NCBI GenBank assembly: GCA_000447185.1
Contig: KE647051.1
Location: 1-22,310, forward strand
Source of the DNA: Vairimorpha apis BRL 01
Taxonomy: Eukaryota; Microsporidia; Nosematidae
Direction of reading: 5' to 3'
DNA: 22,310 nucleotides
Of this stretch, positions 18,605 through 22,310 are shown piece after piece (positions within the stretch are counted from its first letter, which is position 1; each line of letters starts with the position of its first letter). Under the pieces are notes generated by a model. It was not told the DNA's origin. It saw only the letters and a list, made by a program, of their open reading frames with translations, and made no database searches. The position numbers and the translations under genes are program-made.

Positions 18605-19429
18605 TCAAAAGGGTTTTTTATAGTTAAGAAAATAAATATTTAAAAAAAATAAATAGTTGAGTTATTAATTTCAAAATTTATAAAATATGAGGTCATAATA
18701 AATTACTTCAAATTTTTAATTATTTTAAAAAAAATTATTTAAAAATTTATTTATTTAAAGTTACAAAATAATTACATGGGAATTTGATATTTTAAATATT
18801 TATAATTGCAAAATCGTATGTAAAATTCCAATTTAGAAATATATACAATATAAATATATTTTACATTTAAAAACATGCTTTAATCTTAAATTTAAAATTA
18901 AGATCATAACAATTATTAAATGTATAATCCTTTAATTTAATAAGTAAAATAATTTATTACATAATATAACACATCTTAAATATCTTAATATTAGCATATT
19001 TTACAATAAAAAAATAAGTATTTTTCTTAGACTTTGTATATAAAGCTATTCATATTAAACATCTTATTATCACTTAATTTTCTTCAAATATATCTATTTT
19101 ATATTTTTTAATATAAAAATAAAATATATTTTAAAATAAAATTTTTATTTTAGATAATAAATTTAAGAAAATGAAATTTGATTAATTTCTACAAATTAAA
19201 TTATATCTATTAAAAAAAATGTAATTTTATTTTAAACATAAATTTGAAAAAAAAAGATTTTGATAATAAGATAATACATAAATAATTTTGTCATTTATTT
19301 TAAAATAATTATCTAAAATCTAATCATTTTATAATTTATTTATTATTAAAAGATTAAAAATAACATATATAAGTTTTATTAAATAAAATGTGATATTGTA
19401 ATATACAACTTTTCACAAATAAAATTTGT
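18605..19429. other. AT-rich intergenic stretch with the CDC16 start signal at its edge
   Basis: Apart from CCC at 18611-18613 this 0.8-kb region is nearly pure A/T. No gene or repeat is recognised. Confidence 0.55.
18611..18613 (-). promoter_or_regulatory. CCC start-site signal of CDC16
   Basis: GGG on the plus strand reads as CCC six bases upstream of the ATG at 18604, within AAAAAACCCTTTTG. It supports the chosen start. Confidence 0.55.
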
Positions 19430-20164
19430 TTAAATTATTTTAAAATTATAAAAACCTTCAATATTATTTTTCTTGCTTGTTTTTATAATATAAATTAAAT
19501 ATTCGTCAAATTCTTGAAGCTTTGAATCACATAGACTAATTACATTATAAACGTTATATAAATCATCAAAATCAATTAGATATAATGAATTATAAAAAAT
19601 ATATTTGTTTAATAATTGATTATCATCAGGTTTATTATCCACGTTATCTGATGTATTGTATGAAAAACTATAAATAAAATTTAAATATTTATATATATTG
19701 TATGAAGGAATACAATGAGAATATTTATAAAAGGTAAGTCTATGTAAATTACCTCTTATTAAATTTAAATCATCACATTCTTTTATATTTAGTTTAGATA
19801 GTTGTTTAATTGTTAACTTATTTAAATTAATACATATACTTGATGGTATATATTTATATATATAAGGTAGACATCTAGTTTCAATTATTAAATTTGTAAT
19901 ATTACATATTTTTGATTTATATTTAATAAAATAATCAAAATCATCAAGATCAGTTAAACCAACAGAATTTTTTAAAACAAGCTTAGATTTATATTGAAGA
20001 ATATTATCGATATACTCAATTTGAAGATTTAAGCTTGCACACGTTTCTTTTATAAAAGATGTTTTTAAACAACCTGATGGTCCATGTATTATTATTAGAT
20101 TAGTCTTTCTTTTAAGTAATGCTGTTTTTAAAGCTTTGATTTTAGTTTTGGTAATTATATTCAT
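19430..20164 (-). CDS. Degenerate AAA+ clamp-loader-like protein, possibly Rad17/RFC family
   Basis: A 244-residue protein beginning at the ATG at 20164. The N-terminus (KIKALKTALLKRKTNLIIIH, then GPSGCLKT at 28-35, then SFIKETCASLNLQIEYID) has the layout of a Rad17/RFC-type P-loop with strand, loop, helix and second strand. The glycine before the P-loop lysine is leucine here. The expected Walker B acidic pair reads LVLKNSV (62-68). A segment IPSSICINLNKLTIKQLSKL (106-125) resembles the arginine-finger/SRC region of clamp loaders but lacks the SRC arginine. NLIRGNLHRL (134-143) resembles sensor 2. If the assignment is right, it is a reduced and probably ATP-inactive subunit; Rad17 elsewhere is over 500 residues. 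It could also be another AAA+ remnant. CCC lies eight bases upstream, and the frame is intact. Confidence 0.5.
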   Translation of the reverse strand: MNIITKTKIKALKTALLKRKTNLIIIHGPSGCLKTSFIKETCASLNLQIEYIDNILQYKSKLVLKNSVGLTDLDDFDYFIKYKSKICNITNLIIETRCLPYIYKYIPSSICINLNKLTIKQLSKLNIKECDDLNLIRGNLHRLTFYKYSHCIPSYNIYKYLNFIYSFSYNTSDNVDNKPDDNQLLNKYIFYNSLYLIDFDDLYNVYNVISLCDSKLQEFDEYLIYIIKTSKKNNIEGFYNFKII

Positions 20165-20805
20165 AGTTGAAAGGGCTTTTTAATAATAATATAGATTAGT
20201 ACGTGAAGTTTATATAAAAAAAACATAATTTAAAAAATTTTAAATTAAAATATGCTTTAAAACATCATAAAACAATAGTTTTTTCATATAATTATAATTT
20301 TTTTTAATTTTTTAATATAAATAAAAAATATAATAAATGTATTAAAAAATTATTTAATTTTGTATTTATGTTATTTTAAAAAATCAAAAATCTAGTAATT
20401 TATTAAATCTATTTAATTTTTTTAATAAAAAAGAAATTTAAAACTTTCTACGACATACAAACTTTATAATACCATTTAAAACAATATTAATTGTATCATC
20501 AAATAAACATATTTAAAAAAACAAAGAACAAAAATATTTTATATTATTATATTTATTATTAAATATTAAAATAGCCTATCTAATAAATATAAAATATAAT
20601 TTAATGTATGAAATAATTTAAAATAATTTTTTTTAAATTTTTACAAGCAAATATTTAGATTTTATTTTACATTATACTAAAAATAACAAAAACACAATTC
20701 AAATTTTCAAACTTAAAATATTTTTAAAAATAATTTATAAATTAATATTTTTTAATTTTAGATACATGTTTATTTTTACATAAATGTTACAAATTTCAGC
20801 ATACC
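20165..20805. other. AT-rich intergenic stretch between divergent genes
   Basis: About 0.64 kb between the P-loop gene and the deacetylase-like gene. Apart from CCC at 20173-20175 belonging to the former, no feature is seen. No CCC signal precedes the deacetylase start. Confidence 0.55.
20173..20175 (-). promoter_or_regulatory. CCC start-site signal of the P-loop gene
   Basis: GGG on the plus strand (sense AAAGCCCTTTC) is CCC eight bases upstream of the ATG at 20164. Confidence 0.5.
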
Positions 20806-21366
20806 ATGATATATACATATTTAAGTTTTTTACTAGCTGATATAAATATTCATGATAATAAAAAATTATTAGAAAACTCTATAGCTAAAAATGCTTCTTA
20901 TTTAGCAATGATATCTTTTGATGAAGGACCAACTAAAAATATAAAAAAATTAATATCTATAGCTTCTTCTTATAATATTCCATTAGTATTCCACTTAGAT
21001 CCATTTCATGAAAATTTTAGTAAAGAAATTATTGATTATATCCATGAAAATAATATGGAAGTAGGTATCGCAATCACTGAGGAGATAGAAGATGATGAAA
21101 ATCAAATTAAAAAGGTTTTTCTAAAATATAAAGAAGCGTTTATAAACAAATCAACTTATGTTCCAATATTATTAAGGTTACCCGCTGTAGGAAAGATTAC
21201 AGAAAAAAGCATTACAATTGCAAAAGAATTGAATTTTATTGTAAATCATGTAAATTTAGATAGTGAAGATGATCAAAAATCTGATATTTGGCCTTTTATT
21301 TTAAATCATTTGAAAAATTCTGTTCTTGAAAATAAACTTAGTCTCGTTTTAGAGATAGATATATGA
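20806..21366 (+). CDS. Polysaccharide (chitin) deacetylase-like protein, N-terminal part, catalytic residues missing
   Basis: NodB-type fold of carbohydrate esterase family 4, which in microsporidia is linked to the chitinous spore wall. The 186 residues begin with a hydrophobic MIYTYLSFLLA that may be a signal peptide. Motif 1 reads SFDEGP (37-42) instead of T/SFDDGP. The histidine motif (usually H-x3-H after the EIG strand) reads EVGIAITEE (85-93), with no histidine. Motif 3 is RLPAVG (124-129). Motif 4 is weak (NLDSEDDQ, 150-157). Metal binding and activity are therefore doubtful; the E. cuniculi homologue studied structurally was likewise reported to lack chitin deacetylase activity. The frame ends at TGA 21364-21366 just after LSLVLEIDI, in the middle of the fold, and the next 143 codons continue the same domain. 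Confidence 0.75.
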   Translation: MIYTYLSFLLADINIHDNKKLLENSIAKNASYLAMISFDEGPTKNIKKLISIASSYNIPLVFHLDPFHENFSKEIIDYIHENNMEVGIAITEEIEDDENQIKKVFLKYKEAFINKSTYVPILLRLPAVGKITEKSITIAKELNFIVNHVNLDSEDDQKSDIWPFILNHLKNSVLENKLSLVLEIDI

Positions 21367-21794
21367 AAAGTGTTGATTTATTACCTAATATTTTAAATTT
21401 ATTACAACAACGTAATTATAAAATAATACCTGCTTATGAATTTTATAATTTAAACACTAATTTGCTAAAAACAGATATAATAACTTATAAAACTAATTAT
21501 AAGAAAAAAGGAGAAGAGCTTATAATTAAAACAATCAAAGAAGATGGAACTATTGTGAAAAAAATAAATTTACCTTATAATAATCTCAATAAATTAAAGG
21601 CTAGAGAATTAACAAAATTAAATCTTCAAGATTATGAAAAAATTGAAGAAGTATATGATGATATGTTCAATAATGAAGAAAGTGATGATAGTAGTGAAAG
21701 AGAAAGTAGCGAAGAAGTTAAATATATAGCACAAGAAAATTGCTCTAACAATATTATTAGCTATTGTTTTTTATTATTTTTAATTATTAAATAA
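21363..21794 (+). CDS. Deacetylase-like protein, C-terminal part with acidic linker and hydrophobic tail
   Basis: This frame begins inside the stop of the preceding one (ATGA overlap at 21363-21366). MKSVDLLPNILNLLQQRNYK followed by IIPAYEFYN matches the final helix and strand of NodB domains (LP-II-L-x-GY), so it is the rest of the same deacetylase fold displaced by one base. After residue 30 comes a lysine-rich linker, then an acidic, serine-rich stretch (about 99-118, DDMFNNEESDDSSE...). The last 15 residues (ISYCFLLFLIIK) are hydrophobic and end at the stop, as in a GPI-anchor signal or a C-terminal membrane anchor. Together with the putative N-terminal signal peptide this suggests a surface or spore-wall protein. 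One extra base before 21363 would fuse the two frames. Confidence 0.7.
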   Translation: MKSVDLLPNILNLLQQRNYKIIPAYEFYNLNTNLLKTDIITYKTNYKKKGEELIIKTIKEDGTIVKKINLPYNNLNKLKARELTKLNLQDYEKIEEVYDDMFNNEESDDSSERESSEEVKYIAQENCSNNIISYCFLLFLIIK

Positions 21795-22310
21795 TTGTAT
21801 TTATATTTTTTTAAATTTAATTTTATTTTTTTATTGTAATATTTATGTTTAACGGACTATTTTTTATAAACTTTTATTTTAAAACAAAAAATAAGAACTT
21901 AATGTTTTTTAAGAATTTTAAGTCTATTTTATAATAAACATAGTTTTTTTTCTTAAATATTTTAAATTTTTTAAAATATTGATAAATTATTTAAGTTTAA
22001 ATAAAAAAATAAATTTTTTAAATTATCAGTAGATTGTAAAAACAAAAATATATTAAATATCTTAATGAATTAATACAAAAGATTTATTTTCTCAGTATTT
22101 AATATGAAACTTAAAATAATATAATGCTTTATATAAATAAGCCAATTTTTGATATGTCTACGCATAAAAACTTTGAATTATAACTCCATAAAAATTTAAA
22201 AAACATTTTCATTTTAAAAAATATTTTTTTTAATTTTAATTTTATAAAATTATTAATAAAAACTTCTTTAAGCAGAATTCCATTTATACCAATATATTAA
22301 TTTACAAATA
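21795..22310. other. AT-rich 3' flank, no gene seen
   Basis: The last 516 bases are A/T-dominated. A slightly GC-richer tail near 22140-22290 has no convincing frame; it could be the edge of a gene beyond the window, but nothing supports this. Confidence 0.5.

Noticed and set aside
20780..20805. TTTCAG shortly before the deacetylase ATG, considered as a 3' splice site
   Set aside because: No GTAAGT-type donor or branch-like motif was seen upstream, and the ATG at 20806 already gives a sensible N-terminus.

Overview
The window looks like a contig from a microsporidian parasite, a reduced fungal relative with very AT-rich DNA, probably of a Nosema/Vairimorpha-like lineage (the lineage is inference). 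Four things point there. The genes are eukaryotic, short and mostly intronless (MCM2, Nop58, CDC16/APC6, a RING-WD40 ligase, thymidine kinase, transketolase, a chitin-deacetylase-like protein). A nuclear-type tRNA-Lys has internal A and B boxes and a T-run terminator. Intergenic DNA is almost pure A/T. A CCC trinucleotide sits just upstream of most start codons, a known microsporidian start-site signal.

Layout, left to right. The 3' two-thirds of MCM2 (+) runs off the left edge. After about 0.9 kb of AT-rich DNA come two divergent, broken genes that share a 24-bp start-to-start spacer: an ASNSD1-type asparagine-synthetase-domain protein (-, 2467-3868) and the Elongator subunit ELP4 (+, 3893-4708). 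Both carry many frameshifts and one in-frame stop, yet motifs can be followed from end to end. Next come NOP58 (+) and a convergent transketolase (-) whose frame is broken once at a homopolymer near the middle. Thymidine kinase (+) and tRNA-Lys(UUU) (+) stand alone in long AT deserts. An RFWD3-like RING/coiled-coil/WD40 protein (-) follows; its last WD40 segment continues out of frame beyond the apparent stop. Then come a probable secreted protein of unknown function (-), a 2.3-kb desert holding one possible decayed coding remnant (-, 16274-16495), CDC16/APC6 (-), a clamp-loader-like P-loop protein with degenerate catalytic motifs (-), and a catalytically degenerate polysaccharide deacetylase split by one frameshift (+).

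The intact genes cover replication (MCM2), rRNA processing (NOP58), mitotic ubiquitination (CDC16), DNA-damage ubiquitination (RFWD3-like) and nucleotide or sugar metabolism (TK, transketolase). They look like unlinked housekeeping genes, not a pathway cluster. The most interesting signal is gene decay in progress. One divergent pair is clearly dead. Three more loci (transketolase, RFWD3-like 3' end, deacetylase) carry one or two single-base indels that could be real lesions, sequencing errors in homopolymers, or sites of slippage. MCM2, NOP58, TK, CDC16, the secreted protein and the P-loop protein have no interruption. No CRISPR array, insertion sequence or recognisable transposon was seen.
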